Assembly: GCA_016293915.1 (NCBI GenBank)
Contig: JAEDCY010000031.1
Span: 1 to 31,976 of the forward strand
Reading direction: 5' to 3'
DNA: 31,976 nt
From: Treponema sp.
Lineage (GTDB): Bacteria; Spirochaetota; Spirochaetia; Treponematales; Treponemataceae
Of the stretch, positions 1-7,303 are shown in pieces. The first letter of the stretch is position 1, and each line of letters starts with the position of its first letter. Below the pieces are notes generated by a model. That model saw only the letters and a list, made by a program, of their open reading frames with translations. It was not told the origin of the DNA and ran no database searches. The position numbers and the translations under genes were made by a program.

Positions 1-1
1 T

Positions 2-53
2 TTAAAATGCGCGGTGAATGGGTAGAATAATTTAGGCTAGAATTGACGGATAC
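2..53 (+). repeat. Left copy of 52-bp terminal inverted repeat
   Basis: Bases 2-53 are a perfect reverse complement of 31925-31976, the last 52 bases of the window. Identity stops at base 54. The copy contains a short open frame ending in a TAA at 28-30 (last residues MRGEWVE), which could be the tail of a transposase, followed by 23 bases up to the junction. The best reading is the end of an insertion sequence at which the contig breaks. The identity of the element is unknown. Confidence 0.85.
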
Positions 54-555
54 TAATAAAGTTGCTTTAGATATAAATAAGACTAAATCATACAAGACAG
101 AAGATTTAAAAGCTGGAATTTATGTAACAGATGCAGAATTCGAACAAACTTTTGCATATAAGGAATTTGTTTATAGTTCTAGAAATAACCAGATTGCTAA
201 ATATATTTTAGGAAAAATAGAAAAATTCGAATCTGGAGCTTCTATTGATATTAGTAGTAGCACATTGGAACACATTTTACCAGATAATCCAAATGAAGAA
301 TGGAATTGGGATGATGTAAAAATTCAACAATTCCATTATCGTCTTGGGAACATGACTCTATTAGAAGCTGGGAAAAATAGAGATTTAGGAAATGTTTCTT
401 TTTCTGAAAAAAAAGCAGTTTATAAAAAATCTACAGTTCCTATGACAGTTGAAATTGGAAATTCAGATTTAGAAGAATGGACAGAAAATTGTATAGACAC
501 TAGACAAAAGAAAATGGCAAATGAAGCAAAGGGTATTTGGAAGATTCAGGAGTAG
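43..555 (+). pseudogene. C-terminal fragment of DUF262/DUF1524 (GmrSD-like) protein
   Basis: The open frame gives 170 residues that match the C-terminal part of DUF262-DUF1524 proteins, a family that includes GmrSD-type modification-dependent nucleases. The DUF1524 HNH-like signature is seen as TLEHILPDNP followed by YRLGNMTLLE and a conserved Asn/Lys-rich stretch. Full proteins of this family have about 500-600 residues, so the N-terminal DUF262 half is missing. The frame is closed upstream by the TAA at 28-30 inside the terminal repeat, and no ribosome binding site precedes the TTG at 43, so this is a cut gene and not a complete small one. The cut lies exactly where the 52-bp repeat ends (base 53/54), which suggests disruption by a mobile element. 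It is probably not functional as it stands. Confidence 0.75.
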
Positions 556-606
556 ATTTTAGAGAATCAATACATCAAAAACTGTTTGATTTTCAATGAG
601 GTATTA

Positions 607-1704
607 ATGTCAAAAGAAAAATCATCCCCCTTCGAACTAGACTTTGACTCATACATTCTCCAGAGCGAACCAGCAAAACAGGAGAACGGCAAGCTCTGGC
701 AGACAGCTATTGGCTTGCAGCAGGTGGATGGACTTACTCCTTCTAAATATCTTTACGAAACTGCAAAGCGGAATATCGATGGTGAAATTACTATTGAACA
801 AGCTAAGCAGCTTATTGATTCCTATTATGAAACTCGCCAGGGAAGAACAGAGAACGAAGATAATGCAGAAGAAGCAGATAAAGTTTCTGTCCGAATCCGT
901 GAAATTCTTGCAGAAAAAACATTCAGCTTTACGCCTGATTTGCTGCTTTCGATTCATAAAAGACTTTTTAGTGGTGTCTTCTACAAGGTAAAGGCTGGAC
1001 GATTCAGAGACTACAATATCTCAAAACGTGAGTGGGTTCTGAACGGAGAATCTGTTCTTTATGCCAATGCAGACATGATTCGACAGACTCTTGAATATGA
1101 TTTTGGACAGGAAAAGGCTTTTGATTATTCCAAACTTTCAAAGGAAGAGGCTGTAAAACATATTACCCGATTTATTGCAAATATCTGGCAGATTCATCCG
1201 TTTGGAGAAGGAAATACCAGAATTACGGCAGTATTTACTATTAAGTATTTGAACTCGCTTGGTTTTGAAGTAAACAATGAATCTTTTGAAAAGAATAGCT
1301 GGTACTTCCGTAACGCTCTTGTACGTGCAAATTATACGAACATGAATAAGGGTATCTATATGAATACCGAGTATCTGGAAAAGTTCTTTCGTAATCTTTT
1401 GCTTGGAGAAACAAATGAACTTAAGAACAGATATTTCCATATCAGAGCACAAAATCTGCCTGTAAATGATACAAAAACTGATAATACAGGCAAAAATCTG
1501 CCTGTAAATCTGCCTGTAAATAAAACTCAGCGAGCTCTTTTGGAACTTTTGCTGGAAAACAATCGTTATACATATGATGAACTTGCTGCAAAAATTAATA
1601 AAACAAGGGAAACTGTTAGAACTAATTTGAGAGCTTTAGAAAAATTGAATTTGCTGTCTCGCAATGGTGCTGACAAAAATGGCTTCTGGATAGTTCATTT
1701 ATAA
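607..1704 (+). CDS. Fic/DOC family protein with C-terminal winged helix
   Basis: This 365-residue protein belongs to the Fic family, whose members usually transfer AMP (or another nucleotide part) onto target proteins. The active-site loop is HPFGEGNTR at residues 197-205, with the catalytic His and the GN pair kept; a Thr stands where many family members have Gly (HPFxxGNGR). The N-terminal helical region (1-110) is typical of the longer Fic proteins. Residues 305-365 look like a winged helix-turn-helix, so it may bind DNA and regulate itself. A linker holds the repeated pentapeptide NLPVN three times. The ATG at 607 was chosen over 586 because a GAGG lies ahead of it. It sits between a nuclease fragment and an ImmA-type gene in an accessory region. 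The target is unknown. Confidence 0.85.
   Translation: MSKEKSSPFELDFDSYILQSEPAKQENGKLWQTAIGLQQVDGLTPSKYLYETAKRNIDGEITIEQAKQLIDSYYETRQGRTENEDNAEEADKVSVRIREILAEKTFSFTPDLLLSIHKRLFSGVFYKVKAGRFRDYNISKREWVLNGESVLYANADMIRQTLEYDFGQEKAFDYSKLSKEEAVKHITRFIANIWQIHPFGEGNTRITAVFTIKYLNSLGFEVNNESFEKNSWYFRNALVRANYTNMNKGIYMNTEYLEKFFRNLLLGETNELKNRYFHIRAQNLPVNDTKTDNTGKNLPVNLPVNKTQRALLELLLENNRYTYDELAAKINKTRETVRTNLRALEKLNLLSRNGADKNGFWIVHL
1453..1522 (+). repeat. Short in-frame repeats in fic linker
   Basis: The unit ATCTGCCTGTAA occurs three times, at about 1454, 1496 and 1508, the last two in direct tandem. Each encodes part of NLPVN in the linker between the Fic domain and the winged helix. Tandem 12-bp units can change in number by slippage without breaking the frame. 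Confidence 0.7.
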
Positions 1705-1736
1705 TCATCTAATATAAAACTATTTGATTTATAATT

Positions 1737-1765
1737 TTGACAATAATCACATATTATATTATATT
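1737..1765 (+). promoter_or_regulatory. Sigma-70-type promoter of XRE-ImmA/PIN operon
   Basis: TTGACA at 1737-1742 is followed after 17 bases by TATATT at 1760-1765. The predicted start near 1772 leaves a short leader with GGAGG at 1776-1780 before the ATG at 1786. The AT-rich repeats of TATTA in the spacer could be an operator for the encoded XRE domain, but this is only a guess. Confidence 0.6.
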
Positions 1766-1785
1766 AGTATAATGTGGAGGTTATT

Positions 1786-2916
1786 ATGGCTTTAGCAGAT
1801 TTGGGTAGAAATGTCAGAAGGTATATGAAACTTCAGAAGCTTTCTATTCCTCAACTGGCAGAAAAAAGCGGATTGGGAACGGCGACTCTTTCTAATATTC
1901 TTAATGAAAAAGCGTCTCCAAATTCTTCGACATTAATAAAAATCTCAACAGCACTTGGAGTTTCTTTTCCTGAATTACTTGCTGAAACTCCAAAGTTAAA
2001 GACATTAAGATTCAGAACTAATACAAAGCTGACAGCAAGAGAAGTTGCTGAAAGAGATCAGCTGGAAATAGATTCTGCTATCTGGCTTAAGAATTATGTT
2101 TCTCTTGAAGAATTAACCGGGAAGAAATCAAATTATAAACTCAGCAAAGTTGCTTCTAAAGACCCGAAAGAGGCTGCAAAAGAAGTTAGAAAAATCTTAA
2201 ATATCAAGGAAGAAGCTCCTGTATATGATATAGTTTCTCTTATAGAAAATGCTGGAATAAAACTATATCTTCATGACTTTAACTTTCAGAAAACTTTTGG
2301 TCTTTCTATAAATGAAGAAGATGGCGGTCCTGCAATAATAGTAAATAACAGTGAGAATATAAGTGTTGAGCGCAAGATATTTACTATAGCTCATGAGTTA
2401 GGACATCTGATACTTCATAAGACATCATTTGATGGAGAGTTTGCAGAAGAGAACGAAATTGAAGAAAAAGAAGCAGACACTTTTGCCGCAGAATTCTTGA
2501 TGCCGGAAAAAGCATTTATAAAACAATGGGAAGCTCATAGTGGGATCTCCTGGGTTGATGCTGTTTTGCAGATAAAACAGTATTTTGGTGTAAGCTATAA
2601 AACAGTTTTGTATCGATTGAATTCTCTTATAGGAGATCATTTTAAGCCTGGTTATTTGTATATAGAGTTTGCAAAACTATATCACCAGAAATATGGTCAT
2701 GATTTGAAAAACAATTATGAGCCTAATTCTATATCTGAAATGGTTCCTGCTACTGATGAGCCGGCAGAACTTTCTTCATTCAGTTTTACAGAAGAAAGAT
2801 TTGAAAGACTGGTTCGACTGGCCTATGAACAGGAAAAAATTACAATAAGTCGTGCAGCTGAAATCTTGAATCTTTCCGCAACAGAGATGAGGGAGAGAGT
2901 TGCTGAATGGCTGTAA
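1786..2916 (+). CDS. XRE-family regulator fused to ImmA/IrrE metallopeptidase
   Basis: The protein has 376 residues. Residues 8-62 form an XRE-type helix-turn-helix (LAEKSGLGTATLSNILN is the recognition part). Residues 145-290 are an ImmA/IrrE (M78) zinc peptidase domain with HELGH at 203-207 and a downstream ExxA at E229 before FAAEFLMP. Family members cut repressors or regulators of mobile elements and stress genes, so this one probably senses a signal and derepresses a target. The ATG at 1786 has GGAGG six bases ahead and is preferred to the GTG at 1774. It overlaps the next gene by 10 bases, so the two are co-translated. An extra helical segment of about 70 residues at the C-terminus may be another HTH (TISRAAEILNLSATEMRERV). 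Confidence 0.88.
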   Translation: MALADLGRNVRRYMKLQKLSIPQLAEKSGLGTATLSNILNEKASPNSSTLIKISTALGVSFPELLAETPKLKTLRFRTNTKLTAREVAERDQLEIDSAIWLKNYVSLEELTGKKSNYKLSKVASKDPKEAAKEVRKILNIKEEAPVYDIVSLIENAGIKLYLHDFNFQKTFGLSINEEDGGPAIIVNNSENISVERKIFTIAHELGHLILHKTSFDGEFAEENEIEEKEADTFAAEFLMPEKAFIKQWEAHSGISWVDAVLQIKQYFGVSYKTVLYRLNSLIGDHFKPGYLYIEFAKLYHQKYGHDLKNNYEPNSISEMVPATDEPAELSSFSFTEERFERLVRLAYEQEKITISRAAEILNLSATEMRERVAEWL

Positions 2917-3383
2917 TTGCAATCTGTGATGCAAACATACTTATAGATTACTCAAAATCTGATATCTCAATCATAAAGAAAATAGCAGAATACTATGAGG
3001 AAGTTTGTGTCCCAGATATTATTCTTCAGGAAGTTGGAATCATTTCTGATGAAGAAGCAAAAGCTCTAGGAATTACTATTGTTGAAACTCCGCTTGAATT
3101 AGAAGAAGTTCCTTCGCTTTCTTATCAGGATAGAACCTGTTTGTATTATGTAAAACAGAATAAATGGGAATGTCTTACTAATGACAAAGCTCTGCGTAAA
3201 CATTGTGAAGCAGCAGGTGGAACTGTAGTCTGGGGATTACAAATGCTTTTAAAACTTGTTGAAGCAGGTTTGATTTCAGTTACTCATGCTGAAAAGATTG
3301 CAAGAAAGATTAATCAAGTGAATCCGGAAATTAATGAAAAAGTATTGAATGGATTTTTGGATAAGTTGAAGAAGATAAAGTAG
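2907..3383 (+). CDS. PIN-domain protein partnered with ImmA-type regulator
   Basis: This 158-residue protein shows the PIN nuclease layout: acidic residues at D8 (CDANILIDY), E42 (ILQEV), D75 (SYQDRTCL) and D93 (TNDKAL), the expected four positions for a Mg-dependent RNase fold. It starts inside the end of the XRE-ImmA gene (ATG at 2907, upstream stop at 2914-2916). PIN proteins often act as VapC-like toxins, but the normal partner is a small antitoxin and here it is a 376-residue peptidase-regulator, so the pair resembles the ImmA-PIN modules on mobile islands. The C-terminal KIARKINQVNPEINEKVL stretch is typical of the subgroup annotated as DUF3368-like. Function as a toxin is an inference. 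Confidence 0.78.
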   Translation: MAVIAICDANILIDYSKSDISIIKKIAEYYEEVCVPDIILQEVGIISDEEAKALGITIVETPLELEEVPSLSYQDRTCLYYVKQNKWECLTNDKALRKHCEAAGGTVVWGLQMLLKLVEAGLISVTHAEKIARKINQVNPEINEKVLNGFLDKLKKIK

Positions 3384-3411
3384 TTATAAAAGAAAGACCT
3401 GCTATGAAATG

Positions 3412-4647
3412 TCAATTAGATGATTGAGAATCTAAAGCTTTTTGAGCAAGTTTCGAGACATCAACGTCAGGAGGAAAAACAGGAACATAATCAATGTTAT
3501 TCTTTAGAATTGTGAAGAATACATTGAGAAGTTTATGAGAGATAAATGCAAGAGCCTGCATTTTAGTCTTGCCTTGTGAGAGTTTGTGCTGGTAAGCATA
3601 AGCAAAAGATTTGTCATGAATTATGACACAAGAAGATGCAAGCCATAAAGCCCTGCGAAGGTATGGAGAACCACGCTTTGAAATGTGATAACCTTCACCA
3701 CGCTTGTCCCCGGACTGTTTTAATTCTGGATCAAGACCTGCGTAGGCAACAAGCTGTTTTGGTTTCTCGAATCGGGAAATATCTCCAATTTCGCTGTAAA
3801 TTGCAGCTGCGAGTGTTGTACCGATTCCAGGAATCTTTGTAAGTTTGACGTTGAAACTTGAATACAAATCGGCAATAAGTTTGTCGATTTCATCAATCTG
3901 AGATTCAAGCAGTTCGATCTGTTCTATCATCTGTTTGATAAGCAGAGAGACTGTTTGTGATGATAAAAGGACTGCAAATGAATTACGAGCCTGATTCTGC
4001 AGTTCTTCAGCCTTTTCTTTATCAAAGCGGCCTTTGCTTGCTTTTCTAAGGATCTCGGCTAGTTTTGTGGTATCAAGGGCAAGAATTTCTTCCGGAGACG
4101 CTCCTTCTTTGAGGAGTTCTCGAGAAGTTCTTCCAAAGATATCAGAAAAAAGGCTCTGATATTCGGGGAACATGCGGTCAAGAAGACAGATAACCTTCTT
4201 TTTGACATCTGAAACCATGTCCACGATGTAAAAACGCTGACGGCATAAATCACGCATCGACATCATGTCATCGTCAGCAAGTTGGGTTTTGGTGTATTTT
4301 CCCATTCTGATTACTTCAGCGATGAGAAATGCATCAATAGGGTCAGTTTTTGTACGTCTGATTTCAAGCCGTCTGGCTGCGTCAGATGTAATCGGATTTA
4401 TGATATGGACTGTAAAGCCCCTGTCACAAAGCCAGGTATAGATGTTCAGCCAGTAATGACCGGTGGCTTCCATACCGAATACAAACTGCGAAATATCCTG
4501 TGATATTTCTGCAATTTTATCAAGAAGGATGTTGAATCCTTCAACGGAATTGTCAATCTTAAAGGCCTTGCCGTAGCGTTTGCCGGTATCGTCGATAATG
4601 GCTCCTACATGTGTTCTTTTAGCGATGTCAATTCCTACAATGTACAT
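3412..4647 (-). CDS. IS110-family DEDD transposase
   Basis: The 411-residue protein is a full-length IS110 transposase. The N-terminal RuvC-like DEDD domain has D7 (YIVGIDIA), E60 (FGMEATGHYW), D102 and D105 (RRTKTDPIDA). The C-terminal Tnp_20 domain contains IPGIGTTLAAAI, LVAYAGLDP and GSPYLRRAL, whose Ser at about 327 is the recombinase nucleophile known in this family. The ATG at 4647 has an AAGGAA ahead; an upstream in-frame ATG at 4686 has no ribosome binding site. The frame is intact, so the copy could be active. In this family target and donor choice is guided by a bridge RNA from the non-coding end; a candidate lies upstream (4698-4773). Confidence 0.95.
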   Translation of the reverse strand: MYIVGIDIAKRTHVGAIIDDTGKRYGKAFKIDNSVEGFNILLDKIAEISQDISQFVFGMEATGHYWLNIYTWLCDRGFTVHIINPITSDAARRLEIRRTKTDPIDAFLIAEVIRMGKYTKTQLADDDMMSMRDLCRQRFYIVDMVSDVKKKVICLLDRMFPEYQSLFSDIFGRTSRELLKEGASPEEILALDTTKLAEILRKASKGRFDKEKAEELQNQARNSFAVLLSSQTVSLLIKQMIEQIELLESQIDEIDKLIADLYSSFNVKLTKIPGIGTTLAAAIYSEIGDISRFEKPKQLVAYAGLDPELKQSGDKRGEGYHISKRGSPYLRRALWLASSCVIIHDKSFAYAYQHKLSQGKTKMQALAFISHKLLNVFFTILKNNIDYVPVFPPDVDVSKLAQKALDSQSSN

Positions 4648-4697
4648 AAAACTTAATTCCTTTTGGATGAGTGGATTTGTAAACATGAACTATCTTA

Positions 4698-4773
4698 ACT
4701 CTGAAGGACACAGCCTCGTGCGACATCTGAGAATATGCTCCCATCCTGCTAATCTGTGCATCTCCTTTCAGAG
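4698..4773 (-). ncRNA. Candidate IS110 bridge RNA stem-loop
   Basis: Upstream of the transposase start, bases 4698-4712 pair with 4754-4773 in an interrupted 15-bp stem: CTCTGAA with TTCAGAG, GGA with TCC, and CACAG with CTGTG, closing a 41-base apical part (4713-4753). The position, 5' of the transposase on the same strand, is where IS110-group elements carry the bridge RNA. More of the leader to about 4860 may belong to the RNA. Which loop bases would match the target and donor cannot be set without the exact IS ends. Confidence 0.45.
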
Positions 4774-4891
4774 CAAGAAACCCAGTCTATATTGTGAGGA
4801 TTTTCCCCAAGGAGGTGACGGGTTATCGGGTCATGTGTACGGGTATACTATCCCAAAATGATTAAGATAATTCAATTACTTGATTATACGA

Positions 4892-5011
4892 GGAGGTGAC
4901 AAATAAGTTTATCTCCTAGTGTCATTCCGAATTTGTTTCGGAATCTATAGATCTAAATATAGTGTAGATGCTGAAACAAGTTCAGCATGACAATACTTTT
5001 TAGACAGCCCC
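4892..5011 (-). mobile_element. 120-bp MITE-like element, copy 1
   Basis: This is a reverse-oriented copy of the element at 19386-19505. Both are exactly 120 bp and differ at 9 positions by my count. Read on the minus strand it begins GGGGCTGTCTAAAAAG and ends in an imperfect inverted version of that 16-mer. Inside are two 8-bp-stem hairpins with five-base loops: ATGCTGAA/TTCAGCAT and ATTCCGAA/TTCGGAAT. It encodes nothing. It lies between the IS110 and the end of proB. Confidence 0.8.
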
Positions 5012-5029
5012 TGACATTGCGTTTATTTA

Positions 5030-5827
5030 TTATTCAGCCGAGAACAAAGTTCCCTTTGAGTTTTCTTCTAAAAGTCCGGTGAGGGCTTTCTGATGCCCGC
5101 CGTTAGCAAGCAGCATTTCAATACCGTATCCGGTTACCTTTTCTGCAGCCTGGATTTTTGTTTCCATGCCGCCGGTTCCAAAGGCGTTTGTTTCACCAAT
5201 CTTAATTGATTTGCGCAGCTCTGGAATTGATTCAACAGTTTCAATAAGGCGTGCATCCGGATTTGTTTTTGGATTATCTGAATAAACACCGTCGATATCA
5301 CTGAAGAGGATGAGAAGGTCGGCGGACCAGAGAATTGCTGTGAGGGCAGAAAGGTTATCGTTATCGCCGATTTTGATTTCGTCGAAGCTTACACTGTCGT
5401 TTTCGTTGATGATGGGTACAACACCTTCGTCTACAAGTGTAAAAAGTGTATTGCGGATATTAAGACTGCGGTGCTCGTTCTCAAAATCATCTTTTGTGAG
5501 AAGGAGTTGGCCGATGTGGAGATCCTGCTTCTGGAAGGCCTTGCGCCACTGGTGCATAAGTTCAACCTGTCCGATTGCACAAAGAGCCTGACGATAGTGA
5601 ACGTCCTTTTTGCGGGCCCATTCCTTTGTTGTAGAAACGCCGGCAACCTGAGCTCCGGAAGAAACCAGAATAATCTGCTTTCCCTGTTTAATAAGCTCAG
5701 CGCACTGCTGTGCGAACTCTTCCATAAATTGTGTGTTTTGAGTTCCGTCTGCTTTTGCCAGAGTGTTGCTGCCGATCTTAATTACTATCTTGCGAGCTTT
5801 TTTTAAGCTGTCATTTATTGTTCCCAT
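5030..5827 (-). CDS. proB: Glutamate 5-kinase
   Basis: ProB phosphorylates L-glutamate to glutamyl-5-phosphate, the first step of proline synthesis, in the cytoplasm. The amino-acid kinase fold is seen in order: IVIKIGSNTL near the N-terminus, LVSSGAQVAG, PIINENDSVSFDEI, GDNDNLSA, LILFSDIDGVY and GTGGMETKIQAA. At 265 residues it ends after the kinase domain and lacks the C-terminal PUA domain of the about 367-residue enterobacterial enzyme; shorter forms like this are known. GGAG lies seven bases ahead of the ATG. It follows proA by 51 bases, which contain small AGCTATT/AGCTTTT repeats, so the order proA-proB is the reverse of the usual proB-proA. Confidence 0.95.
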   Translation of the reverse strand: MGTINDSLKKARKIVIKIGSNTLAKADGTQNTQFMEEFAQQCAELIKQGKQIILVSSGAQVAGVSTTKEWARKKDVHYRQALCAIGQVELMHQWRKAFQKQDLHIGQLLLTKDDFENEHRSLNIRNTLFTLVDEGVVPIINENDSVSFDEIKIGDNDNLSALTAILWSADLLILFSDIDGVYSDNPKTNPDARLIETVESIPELRKSIKIGETNAFGTGGMETKIQAAEKVTGYGIEMLLANGGHQKALTGLLEENSKGTLFSAE

Positions 5828-5878
5828 TCCATAACTCCTTAAAAAGCTATTAGCTATTAGCTTTTAGCTAAAAGCTTT

Positions 5879-7201
5879 TTATCTTACCTGTCCTTCCCCA
5901 TCTATCAGATATTTTGTAGTTGTAAGCACTTTAATTCCCATTGGACCGCGGGCGTGCAGTTTCTGGGTTGAAATTCCAAGTTCTGCGCCAAAGCCGAATT
6001 CGCCGCCGTCTGTAAAGCGGGTGCTGGCATTTACGTAAACACAAGAGGCGTCAATCATAGACTGGAAAAGTCTGGTGTTTGCACGGCTCTCAGAAATAAT
6101 GCTCTCGCTGTGTTTTGTGTTGTGAGAATTGATGTAGCTTATGGCTTCCTCAATTGAATCTACAACTTTGATGCAGCATTCGTAGTCTAGGTATTCGTTG
6201 CCAAAGTCGGCGTCGGTGGCTGGAAGAAGGGTGGTTTCGATACGTCCGCCTTGCGGACACTCAACCACCGGTGCGGTCTCGCTGGTTGAGCCTGTCGAAA
6301 CCACCTTCTTCAAGATGTCGAAAGCTCTTTCATCTGCATGCAGCTTTACGCGGCCGGCAAACTTTGCTTCGAGTTTTGGAAGGAAGTCGGCTGCGACTTT
6401 GTTGTGAACAACAATACACTCAATCGCATTGCAAACACTTGGGCGCTGGATTTTTGCGTTCTCTGCAATTGTGCAGGCCATTTCCAGGTTTGCAAACTCA
6501 TCAACATAAAGATGGCAGACGCCGCTTCCGGTTTCAATTACAGGAACTCTGGCATTCTGCACAACATTCTGAATCAGTTTTTTACCGCCGCGTGGCAGAC
6601 ATACATCTATCATACCAACCGCGTTCAAAATCTGGTCTACGTCGCTGTGGTCATGGTCGCGAACTTCAACAAGTTCAATTGCTTCAGGCACGCCGCCTTC
6701 AACCCCGGCAAGCGCCTCGCGAATTACACGAACAATTTCCACATTAGATTTATAAGATGATGAGGAACCGCGCAGCAAAATTGCGTTTCCGCTTTTGTAA
6801 GCAAGACTAAAGGCGTCTACAGTTACGTTAGGGCGGTTTTCATAAATAATCGCAACAACTCCGAGAGGCACACGAACCTGGCGGATTGTCATTCCATTAG
6901 GAGTTTTCCAGCCGGCAACTTCTTCGCCAACGGGGTCTGTCTGACCAATTACAAGACGGAGGCTTTCTATAATTCCGTCGATTCTTTTGTCATTAAGCAA
7001 AAGGCGGTCAATAATAGATTCGCTCATTCCGTTTGCGCGTGCAGCATCAATATCAACCTTGTTAGCCGCAATAATGGAAGCACGGTTTTTGTCCAGAGCT
7101 TCGGCAACGGTAGCCAGGGCAGCGTTTTTTTCGCTTGCATTCTGAAGGGCAAGCTTCTGGCTGGCAGAGCGAAGGGAATCGGTTGTTTTTTTAATGTCCA
7201 T
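5879..7201 (-). CDS. proA: Glutamate-5-semialdehyde dehydrogenase with repeat-encoded insert
   Basis: ProA reduces glutamyl-5-phosphate with NADPH to glutamate semialdehyde in proline synthesis. Family motifs are clear: RPNVTVDAF (123-131), the catalytic Cys in QRPSVCNAIE (C257), and STRFTDGGEFGFGAELGISTQKLHARGPMG near the C-terminus. The protein has 440 residues against 415-417 for the Bacillus subtilis and E. coli enzymes; the extra 25 are residues 300-324, encoded by a palindromic repeat (6230-6305) inserted in frame between DILKK and LLPATDADFGNEYLD. The start at 7201 (MDIKK) is supported by AAGGAG at 7209-7214; a GTG or ATG further up would read through another repeat. It heads a two-gene operon with proB. 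Confidence 0.95.
   Translation of the reverse strand: MDIKKTTDSLRSASQKLALQNASEKNAALATVAEALDKNRASIIAANKVDIDAARANGMSESIIDRLLLNDKRIDGIIESLRLVIGQTDPVGEEVAGWKTPNGMTIRQVRVPLGVVAIIYENRPNVTVDAFSLAYKSGNAILLRGSSSSYKSNVEIVRVIREALAGVEGGVPEAIELVEVRDHDHSDVDQILNAVGMIDVCLPRGGKKLIQNVVQNARVPVIETGSGVCHLYVDEFANLEMACTIAENAKIQRPSVCNAIECIVVHNKVAADFLPKLEAKFAGRVKLHADERAFDILKKVVSTGSTSETAPVVECPQGGRIETTLLPATDADFGNEYLDYECCIKVVDSIEEAISYINSHNTKHSESIISESRANTRLFQSMIDASCVYVNASTRFTDGGEFGFGAELGISTQKLHARGPMGIKVLTTTKYLIDGEGQVR
6230..6305. repeat. Palindromic repeat inserted in frame within proA
   Basis: GGTGGTTTCGA at 6230-6240 pairs perfectly with TCGAAACCACC at 6295-6305. Inside lie a second arm (ACTCAACCACC then GGT) and a GTCCGC/GCGGAC hairpin. 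The segment supplies proA codons 300-324 without a stop or frame change. It belongs to the GGTTGAG...GAAACC family also found at 7215, 27899 and 29664. Confidence 0.85.
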
Positions 7202-7214
7202 AGGGTGTCTCCTT

Positions 7215-7252
7215 GGTGGTTTCGATATACCGCTTCGCGGCACTCAACCACC
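7215..7252. repeat. GGTTGAG-family palindrome in proA leader
   Basis: The 38-bp element starts GGTGGTTTCGATA and ends CACTCAACCACC, with a CCGC/GCGG core hairpin. It touches the AAGGAG of proA (7209-7214), so in the mRNA a hairpin would stand immediately before the ribosome binding site. This could lower or gate translation of proA; that effect is an inference. Confidence 0.75.
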
Positions 7253-7253
7253 G

Positions 7254-7289
7254 GAAAAAAAAAAGACCGGAACTCTAAAAGCCCCGGTC
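7254..7289 (-). terminator. Intrinsic terminator of the 7304-7825 gene
   Basis: On the minus strand GACCGG (7289-7284) pairs with CCGGTC (7270-7265) and is followed by a run of nine T. It lies 15 bases after the stop of the upstream gene and separates it from proA-proB. Confidence 0.85.
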
Positions 7290-7303
7290 TGCTTAAATCA
7301 ATT

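Larger units (their letters stand above)
3390..4890 (-). mobile_element. IS110-family insertion sequence (ends approximate)
   Basis: The element consists of the transposase at 3412-4647 and a 5' non-coding region of about 200 bases reaching towards 4890. IS110 elements have no clear terminal inverted repeats and none is seen, so both ends are estimates: the right end lies between the PIN stop (3383) and the transposase stop (3412), the left end between about 4860 and the MITE at 4892. The IS sits directly after the PIN gene without disrupting it. Confidence 0.7.

Noticed and set aside
2..53. Integron attC site, as known in Treponema denticola
   Set aside because: No GTTRRRY core or the matching imperfect palindrome is found in the terminal repeat.
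4816..4907. GGAGGTGAC occurring twice (about 4812 and 4892) as IS110 direct repeat ends
   Set aside because: The second copy is explained as the end of the MITE; a nine-base match alone cannot define the IS border.
6198..6760. Long plus-strand open frames opposite proA
   Set aside because: ProA is unmistakable on the minus strand; the plus frames run through repeat arms and have low-complexity, Arg/His-rich translations.
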